Shown in pieces: positions 1-12,512 of a DNA stretch of 64,000 nt (positions within the stretch are counted from its first letter, which is position 1; each line of letters begins with the position of its first letter). The position numbers and the translations under genes were made by a program. The notes below the pieces were generated by a model. That model searched no databases and was not told the origin of the DNA. It worked only from the letters and a program-made list of their open reading frames with translations. The stretch is from Silene conica. Taxonomy: Eukaryota; Streptophyta; Magnoliopsida; Caryophyllales; Caryophyllaceae. Location of the stretch: positions 56,268,202-56,332,201 of the forward strand of contig CM055312.2 in NCBI GenBank assembly GCA_029255685.2, written 5' to 3'.

Positions 1-1010
1 CCCTTTAGGTCACACCTATAGGACAATTCCCCTTATTGATAAACTGAACAAGTGTATACTGATACGAGTTGATAAGATTCCTTAAACTCATATATCGAGA
101 AATCAGAGGTTAAATCTTAATGTAAGATTTATGTTTGAAATTGAAACGTGTCAATTGTCAAACATTAAACGATATTTATGAAATATCGTAATTAGAATGA
201 ATCGGGTTGTATATTATTACAAGTGTTGTACATCGTATTGACGATTAATGAAATGACCATTTTATATATATTAGTAATTATGAATTACTAGTAAATTTGT
301 TAAATATGATTTATTTAATTTATAAATGATATTTATTTGATAAATATGCATTTTAAATTAAGACAATTGTTTCTTATAATATTGTGACATAGTGTATGTC
401 ACATATGTACAATTGTACAAATGACAAAAATTATAAAATGGAATCCATTTTATGTGTGGTATTTCGGTTTGGGTGAGTGATGGGAGAAGTGTTGTGTGTT
501 ATTAATTAACCCAGCATTATGATTAATAGCATGCTTAGCTTTAATCAACCTAGAGCCACCCTAGTTCATGGGTAAGCTAAAAATGAGCTCTCCTTTCCCC
601 TTCCCTAGACCTTGAGCACGACAACCACACAAAACAACCATCAAAAGTGTGAAATGTGATCATATCTCATTCTTCCATCCTTAGGCAATTTTTATAGTAT
701 GAGAAAAATTCCAAAAACCTCTGTAAATATTATTTCATAATATTTTCATATAATAGGATTATACTAATAATACTACAATTCTTGTAGTATTCATATTTAT
801 TATTCTAATAAGAGATTAGAATATAGTTTAAGGAAAACCGATTATATCACCTAGCTCGTGTGTTGTTTCGGTTTTAAAGGAGTTGTCTTGGGTGCATCTT
901 GAAGGAGGTATTTTACTTGGATACTAAGGGTTGGAGGATCATCCTTGCATCATTCTTGTCGAAATAAGTGAGCTTTCGATTCCTTTTCCGCATTATAATA
1001 AGCATGCATA
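1..1010 (+). mobile_element. Ty1/copia LTR fragment, 3' part
   Basis: The window opens inside a copia-type LTR. The sequence around 1-130 resembles the copia LTR at 11660-11760 (a 'cacacctawagga' block followed by AT-rich sequence). The block at about 850-1010, with its 'gtcttgggtgca' motif, matches 12310-12420. The left end lies outside the window and the right end is only approximate. No coding sequence is present. It could be a solo LTR or the 3' LTR of an element lying to the left. Confidence 0.5.
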
Positions 1011-1199
1011 AGATCTAAAAGTATAATAATTAAAATGTTAATTATAATTTATTTAGTATGACTAAAATATTTAGGTTATGAGATTATTAAACCTATCAAT
1101 ATTATGGTTCTCGAGGCGGTTACAGATTGATAGAAGACCAACTCGTAAGTAGCATCGACATATTTCATTTTTTAATCATACTTGGACTTGATACACATG

Positions 1200-2215
1200 T
1201 ATACATATATTAGTTTTGAGTTAATGTGTTGATGTCAAAGGGAGTGACCGACTTGGATCGACACGTAACTTATAAAGAAGGGCACACGCCTAAAGGATCC
1301 CGAACCTGTAACAAATATGATCAGGAAGTCTTGGCCAACATAGTAAGTTATGACGATATTCATTATCTTTATTGTTTAATTCATACGCGTATGTATGTCT
1401 GAATTTATTTAATATATTATAGGGAGAATGTACTCCAGGAGGCCGCGGAAGGGAAATTCACTCTGAATGGTCGTGATGACGTTCTTGCTAGAGCGATCGT
1501 CCGACGCGAGCATCCAGGTCGATTGAGGGGTGTCCCATTACATGTCGGAGTCATGAAATATTATGGGACAACTACCCCGAAAAAGAAGAAGAAAAATAAG
1601 GGGAAGGCTGATATGGTACCATTTTATATTGTCATTTAAAATTCACATGTTATTGTTTTAAACAAATTGCTGAAGTAATACATTTTTTGCACGCGGGTTC
1701 AGTTAATGGCATCCGTGATACTACAAATGAATTCTGGAGGCAAGCCTTCTAAAGAAGAATTGAAGATGATGAAGGATGTCATTAAAGAGGGTAAGGTGCA
1801 ACAGATTGGTCAAGAGGCAGAGAACACTACTACCTTGACAATAAATGAGGAAGTATCGATCAACGAGGTAGCGAGTGTTGCTGAAGTTTTAATACTTAAA
1901 GCCGATAAGGTAAATATGACTTCATTATTTTAATACCTAAAGTCAGAAAGATATCAGTAATACCTAAAGTCAGAAAGAGGTACCGAGTTCTGCATTTGTT
2001 CATTTCCAGCCAAATGTTATATGTGATTGCAGCCTTACTCGGGATACACCATGGTTCCCAAATAGTCTTACTCATAGCCTTTGATTAATTTTATTAGGTA
2101 AATGAGTCTGAAAAGGGGATGCAACTTGAGAAGACGACTGAGAAAAGCGCTGAGAAGACGGCTGATGTTGAGCAACTATTTCCAAATATGATAATGTTTT
2201 AATAATGACAAGTTT
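1200..2215 (+). pseudogene. CACTA (En/Spm) transposon coding remnant
   Basis: Three exon-like blocks can be read on the plus strand. Block 1 (about 1237-1347) ends at a GTAAGT donor. Block 2 (about 1425-1616) starts after an AG acceptor. It encodes a segment with a 'GRDDVLARAI..REHPGRLRG' stretch followed by a lysine-rich run. Block 3 (about 1704-1910) follows another AG acceptor. The block 2 motif resembles the GRxDxL...EHxGRVRG pattern of plant En/Spm-associated transposase proteins. This family call is from memory of the motif. No complete reading frame exists, so it is a degenerate fragment. A CACTA right terminus lies downstream at 5601 and may belong to the same element. Confidence 0.5.
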
Positions 2216-2278
2216 AGTAATTATGATTCTGTATCTTTTGCCTTTAATCGTTTATCTAGTCTATATAGCAAACATGAT

Positions 2279-3830
2279 TGTTAAAGAAAGAAGAGATCAC
2301 GTGTTACGAGACTTCACCAAGCATCAATATCAAATGCTCAAGGATTGACCTACGAATCAACCAAGAGAAGATCAAGTGAAGTCAAGACAAGAAGTTATTC
2401 CAAAGATCTCCGGGAAGATCAAGATAGAATAGGTTCTTGGGTTATATAAGTGGTATAATAATAACTTGGCTTTTATATGGTCAAGGTTATAGCTCGCATC
2501 TATAACCTTACGCGTAGAAGCAATCAAGGTTATAGCTCAGTACTATAACTTTTGTTCCACGGTGAAGAACATGTGACAAAACTTTGTTTTGGTTTTTCAA
2601 ATCTTTCCAACTATTTAATCTTAATGATTTAAAGTTATAAAATACGTTTTATGGGAAAAATAGTTTGGTTGTACGAAATTGGTAATATTATGAAGTGCGA
2701 TTAACTTATGAGTTGATGCATCTTTTAATTATCATATTACGTACACACCAAACCCTAGTTGTCCTCATCCACTCTAAGATATGATTAGAGTTTCCACGGG
2801 ATGGCATGGGACAATGGTGTCTTGGTTTGAGTGTTGACCTACTCACGACACAACAAGTATTAGGTTAGCATTCAAATCGTGATATATGATAAATTAATAT
2901 CTTATGAGATAAATATTTATGGAATCATATGTAAGCCTAAATTGGGTAAGATATATAGAATAAAATCTTATTATTATCATATTATCTCAACTAAGGGGTT
3001 TAGGTAATATGACAAATACTTTAAAGATATTCTATATCTTTTCTAATATTATTATTTCCTAAATAAAAGATTTAAGATAGATTATTACTTAAGAATAATA
3101 TCCTTATTATTCTCGATAATCTAGGGCTTATTGAAATCCTAGATAATCTACTTTTCCTATATAAGCCGAACCAAAATGCTTATACAACTAACGCTTTTCA
3201 ACGCATTTTACGCTTAACAAGAAGTCTTTTGCAAAAACTATTTTACAGTTTCATACTTCGTTTTTTGCAAAGTTCTTTATTTTTGAAAAGTCGCGTGCTA
3301 CACTCGTGTCTATTATTGTTATTATATCGTTATAAGACCATAATGCTTAATTAGTTTTCATATTCGTTCAATTTGTGAACACCAAGGAATAACTGAAACA
3401 CTTTCTTATTAGTGTAAGATAGATTGAGTATTTCACGATACTCGTAGTGTGTCAAATATTTAACGGTATTTGTTATTGTAAGACTATTTAACGGTACTCG
3501 AAAATGCAAGTATTTAACGGTACTTTTAGAGTTACAACTATCCGTAAATTGTACAGGTGGGTTGAAAATTTTGTAATCCGGAGTAGGTACTAAAATTATT
3601 AATCGAGAATAGTGACCGTAGGTTTCGATTTGTGAAACTGAACCACTTCAAAAATCCAGTGTGTCGTTTTAATTTTTGCTCTTCTCGTTATTATATTATT
3701 AATCATTCATATCAATTAGTTAAAGTTTAAATAAAAAAACTTTAAATAATTGATTATACAAACAAATCCTTGATAAAACGAAAAAGTTTAAAAAGTTTTT
3801 AAATATTCAATTCACCCCCTCTTAAGTACA
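2279..3830 (+). mobile_element. Copia LTR-like region (SIRE-type)
   Basis: This is a non-coding AT-rich block. It has a plausible TGTTAAAG start at 2279, a TATA-like CTATATAAG near 3158, and a 'TTCACCCCCTCTTAAG' sequence near 3810. SIRE/Maximus copia elements commonly carry a similar C-rich block near the end of the 5' LTR. It directly precedes copia gag/protease-like frames on the same strand. Both boundaries are inferred, because no second LTR copy is present to define them. Confidence 0.4.
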
Positions 3831-3847
3831 AGCAAATCCTTGACAAA

Positions 3848-4946
3848 GTGGATCATTCATCATGTGAGAAGGAGATTGAATCCTTAAAAGATTTACTCCT
3901 ACATGCTAGAAAGCAGGTTCATGACAAATGGGAAGAAATTACCAAAGTATTAGATTTTCTAACTGAACATTCTGACAATAATATGAAAATGGGTTTAGGT
4001 CACGAATGCTATGGTTGTAAGGATCACTCTAAATGCAAGTCAACACCTTCTGAACGAGACTTCTGAAGAACAAAATATGTTGATTAACCTGAACACGAGA
4101 TTTGCACTTACTGTGGTCATACAGATTATGTTCGTGAAAATTGTGTCAAACATGCAAAAGATTTTGAGACTGGAGCAAAACTCGTGAAACCCTTTGACAT
4201 ACCTCTTAATGAAGACATTCCCTCCTCCACTAGTGATCCCATCAAAGATGAGGAAAGGAATAATGAGTTTAGATGGTTTTACGACATGAGCTTTGACTAT
4301 GACAGGGGACCGAATCTATCTAAACCTCCACCACAAAAACAGAATGAACCTCTGAAAAACAAACCTCCTCCAAGACACTCAAAACAAAAGAATCCTGAAT
4401 GACCTAAGACCTATCCTAAGCACCTCCTAAACGAAAAATTAACTCACATAAAGTCATAAGATAATTTTGGGTGAGGACGGACTTAGTTTATAGAGTTACT
4501 AACGCTAAAGGACCCAACTTAGCTTGGGTACCTAAAAATTGCACTTGATTCTTTTATAGGTAGTAGCGAAAGATAACAACATATGGTATCCTGACAGCGG
4601 ATACTCAAGACACATGACCGGAGATAAAATTCTGTTTCTTTCGCTCAAACCATACGATGGAGGAAGGGTTTCTTTCGGAGATAACAAAAAGGGAAAGGTA
4701 ATTGATATAGGTAAAATTGGTCTATCCTCAAACCACGCCATCAATGACGTATATCTCGTAAGTGGACTTAAGCACAACTTAATAAGTATAACTCAAATGT
4801 GTGACAAAGGTAACAAAGTTGTCTTTCATTCCAATACTTGTCGAATTATAGTAGAAGGAACTAGCAATGTGATTCTAGAAGGACATCATAGAAAGAACAT
4901 TTACATGGTTGATCTTAATGTTGTAGCTACTGACTCCTTGTCATAG
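3848..4946 (+). pseudogene. Copia gag/protease/pre-integrase remnant
   Basis: These are broken copia polyprotein pieces. The first frame (3848-4066) is short and charged, with cysteines that could be a decayed zinc-knuckle area. A proline/lysine-rich linker frame follows (4184-4402). The frame through 4614-4946 is clearer. It runs from a D-S-G protease site (about 4577-4590) through 'RHMTGD' into a typical copia GAG-pre-integrase segment ending in 'GLKHNLISITQMCDKGNKVVF' and beyond. The integrase core and most of the reverse transcriptase are missing. The copia frame after 5602 looks like a different lineage, so the two are probably not one element. Confidence 0.7.
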
Positions 4947-4964
4947 AAAGTATTTTTGTATTTG

Positions 4965-5601
4965 TTGTCCAAAAGAATTTATTCATTGTGAATTCAAATT
5001 AAATATAATAAAGGTTTTAGTTGCGTAAAACATGCTTGAGTTTCTGAATAGTAATGCAGGTTTAATTATTATGAGCTATACGTTTCAATTTTGTAGGAGT
5101 TACGGAAAAAATAGAATTTTTTTTAAAAAATTTGGAACAACGAGGACGGTTTTTTGCATAGCATGTTCTCTTTGAAACAGTACGGTTGTACCATTCATCG
5201 CTCTCTTTGAAAATTTATCAAAGAGACCGGTGCCGTGTAAAACTGTCTTCTATGATATATCAACAAGCACGGCTATGGAGCGTAACTGTTCTTATTGTTG
5301 TTACAACGAGACCGGTTCCGTTTGGAACCGTCATCTATGATATATCAACGACCACGACTGTGGGGGGGTAACCGTTCTCATTGTAGTTACCAAGAGATCG
5401 GTTGCCTATGTTATAGACTTTGTGATATATTAAAGAGAACGGTTATGGAGCGCGACCGTTCTTATTGTAGTTACAACGAGACCGGGTTGACTTAATTTTA
5501 ACCGTTCTCTTTGATCAACGAGAACGCCTGGCCACAGGACAGTCCAAAACAGCTTTAAGAACGCTTTCTAACCGTTCTCTTAGATCAAATTTGTATTAGT
5601 G
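4965..5601 (-). mobile_element. CACTA transposon end with subterminal repeats
   Basis: The right edge at 5597-5601 reads CACTA on the minus strand (CACTAATACAAAT). Inside it, short motifs recur in both orientations: AGAGAACGGTT, ACGAGACCGG and CCGTTCTTATTGTAGTTAC. Such subterminal arrays are typical of En/Spm elements. The frames here are repeat-derived and not genes. No matching left CACTA terminus is visible between 4946 and 5160, so the left boundary is uncertain and the element is probably truncated. The terminus abuts the copia reverse transcriptase frame, so it sits inside that older element. Confidence 0.6.
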
Positions 5602-7009
5602 AAAGTATGGTTAAAGAACCATTTCCATATGAAAGATCTGGGTGAGGCACAGTGCATACTGGGAATCCGTATCTATAGAGATAGATCACGACGGATGTTA
5701 TCACTTAGTCAGGAGTCTTATATAGATAAGATTTTTGAAAGATTCAACATGACTTACTCCACAAAGGGGTTACTTCCAATGTTCTCAGGGGTGCATTTGA
5801 GCAAGACTCAGGTACCAAAGACATCGGAAGAAGTCGGGCGCATGAGTCGCATTCCTTATGCTTCTGTTGTAGAATCGATCATGTATGCCATGTAGGGCTG
5901 TGCACTGGTCCAAAACCGGACCGGACCGGACCGGAACCGGTTTGGACCGGAACCGGAATTGGCAAAAATGACGGACCGGGACCGGACCGGAATATAAAAA
6001 ACTCGGACCGGAACCGGACCGGTAAAATTCCGGTCCAAGACCGGACCGGACCGGTTGGACCGGAATTTGAATATTATAAATCGACAAAATTATGGATTGG
6101 TAAAATTATGAACCGGAATTTGAATATTATGGACCGGTTGGACCGGTTTGGACCGGTTAGACCGGTTTGGACCGGATTTTAATAAATTTTTGAGGAAAAA
6201 AATATAAAAACATAAATTCCGGTCCAAACCGGTCCGGACCGGGAAAAAACCGGTCCTGGACCGGACCGGACCGGAACCCGGAATCTTAAAAAATGGTGGA
6301 CCTGAGACCGGACCAGATTTTTTAATTCAGGTTCCGGTCCGATAGATTCCGGTCCGGTCCGGTCCATTTTTCCGGTCCGGACCGGATTTTGCACACCCCT
6401 AATGCCATGATATGCACACGTCCAGACGTGGCATATGCATTGAGTATGACGAGTCGGTACCAAGGCAATCCAGGTGATTTTCACTGGATGGCTGTTAAAA
6501 ATATTCTTAAGTACCTACGGAGGACTAAATATTGGGTATTGACTTATGGAGGAGGCACTGAGCTTTGCGCAAACGGTTACGCAGATGCTAGCTTCCAAAC
6601 GGATCGCGATGACTCGAAGTCTCAGTCTGGATTCGTTTTTACTCTTAATGGCGCTACTGAGTCCGAGTACTATGCCATTTCGGAAGCTGCAAAGGAAGCT
6701 ATATGGATGATTTAGTTCTTACAAGGACTAGCAGTAGAAGTGCCTAGTTCGAATGACCCTATCACCATCTATTGCGATAATAGAGGTATCATCTTCCACG
6801 CTAAGGAGCCTAAGTCTAGAAACAAATCTAGACATGTACTGCGGAAGGCTCACATGATCCGGGATTACGTGGAGCAAAACGAGATCGTGGTTAAGAAGAT
6901 CGCTACGGATGACAACATCGCGGATCCTCTCACTAAACCGTTAAGATATGAAAAGCATGAAGGGCATGTTATATCCATGGGAATTAAACGTGTTCCTGAG
7001 TTGTATTAG
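5602..7009 (+). pseudogene. Copia reverse transcriptase/RNase H remnant
   Basis: This is the C-terminal part of a Ty1/copia polyprotein. The first piece (5602-5892) contains 'MKDLGEAQCILGIRIYRDR' and then 'IPYASVVESIMYAM' of the RT thumb region. A hAT MITE (5893-6401) interrupts it. Coding resumes at 6410 with 'CTRPDVAYAL', then 'DASFQTDRDDSKSQSG' (RNase H) and 'NIADPLTKPL' near the C terminus. Lesions: the 5' half of pol is lost; the conserved segment expected between 'FTLNGA' and 'TESEYYAISE' is deleted near 6653; and an in-frame TAG lies at 6713-6715. It cannot encode an active enzyme. The copia assignment is secure; the lineage (Tork/Angela-like) is inferred. Confidence 0.9.
5893..6401. 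mobile_element. hAT-type MITE packed with GGACCGG repeats
   Basis: This is a complete 509-bp element. The termini are TAGGGCTGTGCA (left) and TAGGGGTGTGCA (right, reverse complement). It is flanked by an 8-bp target duplication, ATGCCATG, at 5885-5892 and 6402-6409; 8 bp is the hAT signature. The interior is dominated by degenerate CCGGACCGGACCGG repeats in both orientations, so it can fold extensively. Open frames across it are repeat artefacts. It splits the copia RT frame exactly between two conserved residues, confirming the insertion point. Confidence 0.9.
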
Positions 7010-7531
7010 TACTTTTGATGAATTTGATAATTGAATCTCTTTCATATACTATTTACAACATCATCGTTTTTGTTTTCATATTTTGTTTTTCATGTGGATT
7101 TGTACGACAAACATTGAACACCACAAAGTAAACTGAATTACATTATATTTATTCTGGTCCGTAACAGCCCACATTAGCTGATAACTCGCGCAATTATTTT
7201 GTGACGTTGATTGATGGTGGGTTCAACAAGCCATAAATCAAACTGTTGACTGATCAATCAAAGATACGAGATTATAACGATAACTCGTAGGACATTTCGT
7301 GACAACGCAATGGAGTCCTAAATGTTTAAGAACATTCGGTGCCAGGTCGTGGATAGGACGTCCATAGTGTTCCTAGAGTCGATTCTTTTGACCATCGACT
7401 GTTTCTTGAGATAAAGGGCAGTTTTGGGTGACTTTGATTTCTTTCTCACTAGTCGAACGTAACTAGGGCTAAGCAGACTTTTTGGGGTCATTTCATACTG
7501 CGCTTCTATCTGCAAGATTCGAGTTGAGGAA

Positions 7532-7636
7532 AATATCCAACCTTTATCAGGTTTTGTTATTTCTGAGGGCCACTCAAGGAGTTATAACTGAAATGCATGG
7601 TCATGCTCGAATAATGATTCGTTATCAGTTGAATTA
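7532..7636 (+). repeat. 105-bp direct repeat, left copy (right copy 10758-10862)
   Basis: Copia 3' UTR sequence from 'aatatccaac' to 'gaatta' occurs immediately left of the solo LTR and again immediately right of it. Both copies are 105 bp and differ at about four positions. The inverted copia copy near 63620-63740 has this segment only once, so the duplication is specific to this locus. Confidence 0.9.
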
Positions 7637-8339
7637 TGTAATACCCCGTATTTTAGCCTCGGTCAACGACAGTCAAACTATGTTTTATAAACGTATTTCA
7701 AACGGAATGTGTTTATAAAGTATTTTACGTAAACTATTATTATTTTATAAATCGTATTTCTACGATTAATTCGTATTTCATAATCATTTTATATTTGATG
7801 ATTATTTCATAAAATGACATTTCATTCGTATTTTCTTTATTTTGATAATATATTTTTAATTAAATATATTTCATATTTTATATTTATTTCTCATTTATAC
7901 TTGTTTTATTATTTACCCTATAAATATATTTAAATTCTAATTTTCGTATATTTTATGTTAGTTCTAATAAAATTATATGTTCTTATAATTAATTTAATTT
8001 ATATTTACCATATAATTTAATTGGTATAATTAATTATAGGTACTCGTTTATTTAAGTTACGGGTTGAGAGCGCGATAATTCCTCAAGGTGCGTGATGGAC
8101 TATTAGACTCGGGTTACGATTGACGTGTGATGGCTTGGAATCGGGTTTATCGTGAGAACCTTGTAATGCAACCCAACCCTTTGTTTTTCAAACAAAACCC
8201 TAGTCTCCCCTACCATCGACAAACACAAGTAAACAAAACCCTAATTATCCTTTCACTCATCCGCCTCCATCATCTCGTAACATCCTACTCCATCTATCCC
8301 TAAAGGCAAGTCTGGTCTGTTGTGAGGTCGAAGAAGGGC

Positions 8340-8344
<5 letters not shown>

Positions 8345-8382
<38 letters not shown>
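8345..8382. repeat. (GA)n microsatellite
   Basis: About 19 uninterrupted GA units within the solo LTR, followed by four GACGA-type pentamers (about 8384-8406). Confidence 0.95.
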
Positions 8383-8386
<4 letters not shown>

Positions 8387-9274
8387 CGAGACGAGACGAG
8401 ACGAGAGCAGCCCATCACCACCATACCCTTGCGCAACAACGTTTTCGTAAGTAGTTTATCGTGCCTTTCATACCTTCGAATCTGAGTAATACAGTCGTAT
8501 GTAATCTTTGTAGTATGAATAACATGTTTATCATCTTCAAATCACCATAGGATCACTGTAACTGTCACCATAATCATCATGAATGTCGTTGGTAATCACG
8601 GATTAAATACCCTGTTCTGCGTGTTCCTTTTTAACTCGTTCTTGGTTGCTTTTTGTTCGCATTTTTGAGTCTGTTTCCTGTCGTGGGTCTTGGGTTATGT
8701 AGTGGGGTGGTACTAGGTTATGTTGGTGGTTCAGGAGTGGTGTATGGTGGTCAGGAAAGTGCGGTTAATTGGCTGTTTTAAGGGGGTGTCGAAGACAGTG
8801 CAGAAACAGGGGGTATAGGGGTGGTGTGCACGGGTTTTGGGGAGTCGGTTTCATAGATTTATGGTGGTGTCGAGGCCTAGTGGTTACCACATGGGTGTCG
8901 TGGGTGGTGTATAGTGTCGAGGGAAGTGATAGGTGGTGGTTAGGGTGGTGATAGTTGGTAGTTAGAGGGGTGTGTACAGGATAGGAACGAAACAGGTGCA
9001 GGGGTTTCGTTCAGGTCGGTTGCTGGTTGGGTGTTTGCTACGGGTTTCGAGGGTTGGAACGGTCGTGTCAAGTATGGTGGTCAGTGTCATTAGATGCACC
9101 GTAGTCCATGGGTGTCAGCCACGGTGGTGTGGTGGTGGTGCAGGCGGTAGGAAGGGTGTCGAAAGGGTCGTAAAGTAGGCTGTTAGGGGCTGAACTTGCA
9201 TCTGCGTATTATGTCTTTGGTTGTTTTGCGGGTTTGCGTATTCAGGTGTTTGCTAGTCTGCGTAGTGCGCACTA

Positions 9275-9429
<155 letters not shown>

Positions 9430-9762
9430 GTGTTGATAATGTTGTTGTGTTGTCCGCATACTATTATTATTAGTATGATATGTTATCATGATTATTATTA
9501 ATATTTTTATTACTGCTTATTATTATTAGTACATGTTTATTATGTTTTTAGTTACTAAAATTGTTAAGTAAATTATTATACAAGAATGTGACGGTTATCA
9601 ATAGTTCGATTATATTGTCTATGTTCGAGTATTTTATTGAAGTTAGTTATAAAAGTAATAAGGTCGGGTTGGTTAAGTTATTTGAAGTAGTCATGTTAAA
9701 TACGGTCTCGTTATGCGTAATATATTATTTAAATCATTAATTTGAATAAGTGATATATTATA

Positions 9763-9852
9763 CTCCCTCCGTCCCAGTGATATGTTTACACTTTCTTTAT
9801 TTCCCCCTCACAAAATAAAAGAAGTGTAAACATCCCACTGGGACAGAGGTAG
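9763..9852. mobile_element. Stowaway-type MITE (90 bp)
   Basis: A 90-bp palindromic element with termini CTCCCTCCGTCCCAGTGAT and an inverted copy ending GGGACAGAGGTAG. It is flanked by the dinucleotide TA at 9761-9762 and 9853-9854. CTCCCTCCGT ends with a TA target duplication identify a Tc1/mariner-derived Stowaway MITE. It sits inside the solo LTR. Confidence 0.85.
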
Positions 9853-11017
9853 TATTTATTTACGTAGTTATATTAGTTAATAATTATTTATATTATATTT
9901 TTAGGTGACGATTTTGAAGTGGCATTATTCTGTTACTCGCTGGCTTGATATTAGACTATATTGTTATCCAGGTAGGATACATTGACCTTATACTCTATGA
10001 TGTGTATGAATGGATGAGGTATTGTGTGTATGGATGCTGAGTATGATTGATATGAGAATGATAATGGTTGGATTGATTGTGGATTATTGGTAATGGCATG
10101 AGCATTTAATTATTTGATAGCATGATTGAATAATTATATCGTTGCATTCATGGGCATAGCATATGCATTGGTTACTGAGAAAGTTGTGGTTAGATATTGT
10201 TCTGATATAAAGCCCAGAGTGGTTCTGCAGACCAGGCCTGGTGTCATATCAGATATTGAGCTGGTGTTCGGCGACGGCCGATTATAGTCTGTCGGGAGGT
10301 TCGGTATGGCTAGGTGCAAGGCTATGAGTTTGAGATTGAGAATTGAGATTGAGCTCGAGCATATCATGGCATTTGCATATCATTTAACTGTTGCATTATA
10401 ATTATTGTGTTATCCTACTCAACCGCGAGGTTGACAGTGTATTCGTGTACACCTACGATGATCCGGAATGGGGAGTAGATTCTACAGGTCATAGACAGAT
10501 GGATTAGGAGCTTGGGCATGAAGAGAGACATGGCTTGGACCTACTTAGAATTAGATCACATACTTAGATGTTATCAGTTGTATTTTATTCTTTGCTTAGT
10601 AGTTGTAATATCAAAAGCTTAAATTTAATCAGTTTTATATAAGGTACTTTGGTTTGTTTTACTTTGTTATTCACTACCTCGGACATCCCGAGATGGTAAC
10701 AACTCTATTTATTTGAGAATGTCTTGCTAAAGGCTCTTAAATAAATGGGGTGTTACAAATATCCAACCTTTATCAGGTTTTGTTATTTCTGAGGGCCACT
10801 CAATGAGTTGTAACTGAAATGCATGGTCATGCTCGAATAATGATTCGTTATCGATTGAATTACTCTCTAGTCGGGAAAACCACTCTTGATCTTGATCGCT
10901 GGTAAAATACGACCTTTGTGAATACGGATTTGCAAATTGTTTTAGATTGAGTGGGAGAAATTTATGGATATTGAGAATCAGTTATCGCACATATACTTGT
11001 ACGAACAAGTGGTAGAT

Positions 11018-12512
11018 TGTTGGAGCCAGTCTCCTCCACAGTTAGTGTGATAACATGTATAAATCTCTTAAAGATTCACATGGTACACTTTGTATCATAA
11101 TTAGTTGATTATTAACATTTATCGATAAAGGTTGGCTTGCTAGAAGATTGACGTTATTGTCATACAGATGGCGGTGATCAACTAGTCCCTAAGGCTATGT
11201 TTGGATAGGGAGATTTGGAGGGAAAGGGAGGGGAGGGAAAGGGAGGGATGAGTTTTCTCTTGTTTGGATACAATGTTTAGAGGGAGAGAAATGAGGGGGA
11301 AAGAAATGGGAGGATGTGTTTTCCCTTTTTTAGATCAAATTGTTTTCTTTTCAAAGGAGGTGAGATTTGGAAGGAAAACAATGATACTCTCCTTTAAATT
11401 ATGAAAAGATAATTTTGCTTTTATCAAAAAATGTAATATACTCCCAATTGAGAACAATTATGTTGGATATTTTTAATAATATACACTCACAAGCATATTT
11501 TTACTTCTTCATATTTCCATTCAATATATCATGTCCCACTTACCTCCCTTCCATTTCCCTCTCAATAATTTCATTATCCAAACAACCACTTTTCCCCTCA
11601 CCTCACCTCCCTTCCCCTCCCCTCCCTTTCCCTCTTAAATTTGTATCCAAACATACCCTAAGAGTCACACCTAAAGGATGTAATCTTAGAGATATGATTA
11701 GATGAAAATTTAATCATATTGATACCTTATACGACTAAACGGTTAGTCAATATAATGATGATAAGAGTATTTAATACTGATTAAATAATACTAGCTGAGA
11801 CAAATTAAAATGTTAATGCGTTATTAAATGTAAAATGTTATATTTAATTAGTGTGTGTAATGAAATTATTTAAGAAAGATTGAATAATTTAGTTAAATAT
11901 AAATGGTTATATTTAATTAGTAAATTATACATATATGATATTTATAAGATAAACACTATACACAAGAGAGGAAAAAAATCGATCTTATACTTATAAAATT
12001 CGTTGAGCCGAGTGGAGTAGTGTTCGGTCAGTATAGGTATGGTACTCGGTCAGTTTTGAGTTTGTAGCAGTTTAGGTATACTCAAATACGGATATGAGAA
12101 ATCCTATCTAAACTCTGCAAGGTGGTTAAGGTTATGCATAAGAATTATACTTATTAACAAACAACTCCTACTACTATATATACTAGCCTCACGACACACA
12201 TACATTGACGAGTTCCAAAAACAGACGTGATACCCCCTCTTCTCTCTAGTTTTCATCTTACACAAAAATTAGCAGTATTTTTTGCAGTTTCTAGCTCAAG
12301 AAAGGGTACTTCTCGGAGCGTCTTGGGTGCAATAATTAGGAGGATATCTATTTTGATATATGATCTTAGGCCTCTTGCAAGGACCAAAGGTTAATTCTTG
12401 TTCTCAATCCTTGTATCTTGTATTTCGTTTATTATGACTATAAATCATAAATTATAATTTCGTTATAATCCTACATATAAAGTATTGGGATATATACAGA
12501 TATTTTCCCACA
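11018..12512 (+). mobile_element. Copia 3' LTR
   Basis: The LTR starts TGTTGGAG at 11018, just after the polypurine-like tract, and ends TTTTCCCACA at 12512. Without the 469 bp of MITE plus target duplication it is about 1,026 bp. This fits the inverted copy of the family (53066-54024 plus 63362-63406, about 1,004 bp). Its right end truncates a minus-strand gypsy RT frame, showing it inserted into that older element. The matching 5' LTR is not seen; the 5' half of the element is lost. Confidence 0.8.
11193..11658. mobile_element. Harbinger-type MITE in copia LTR
   Basis: A 466-bp element with inverted ends GGCTATGTTTGGAT and (reverse complement of the right end) GGGTATGTTTGGAT. It is flanked by the 3-bp duplication TAA at 11190-11192 and 11659-11661. 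The subterminal parts are GGGAGGGAAAG-rich on the left and mirrored CCCTTTCCCTC on the right. A TWA target duplication with GTTTGG termini is characteristic of PIF/Harbinger MITEs. Removing it restores LTR sequence shared with the other copia copies. Confidence 0.85.
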
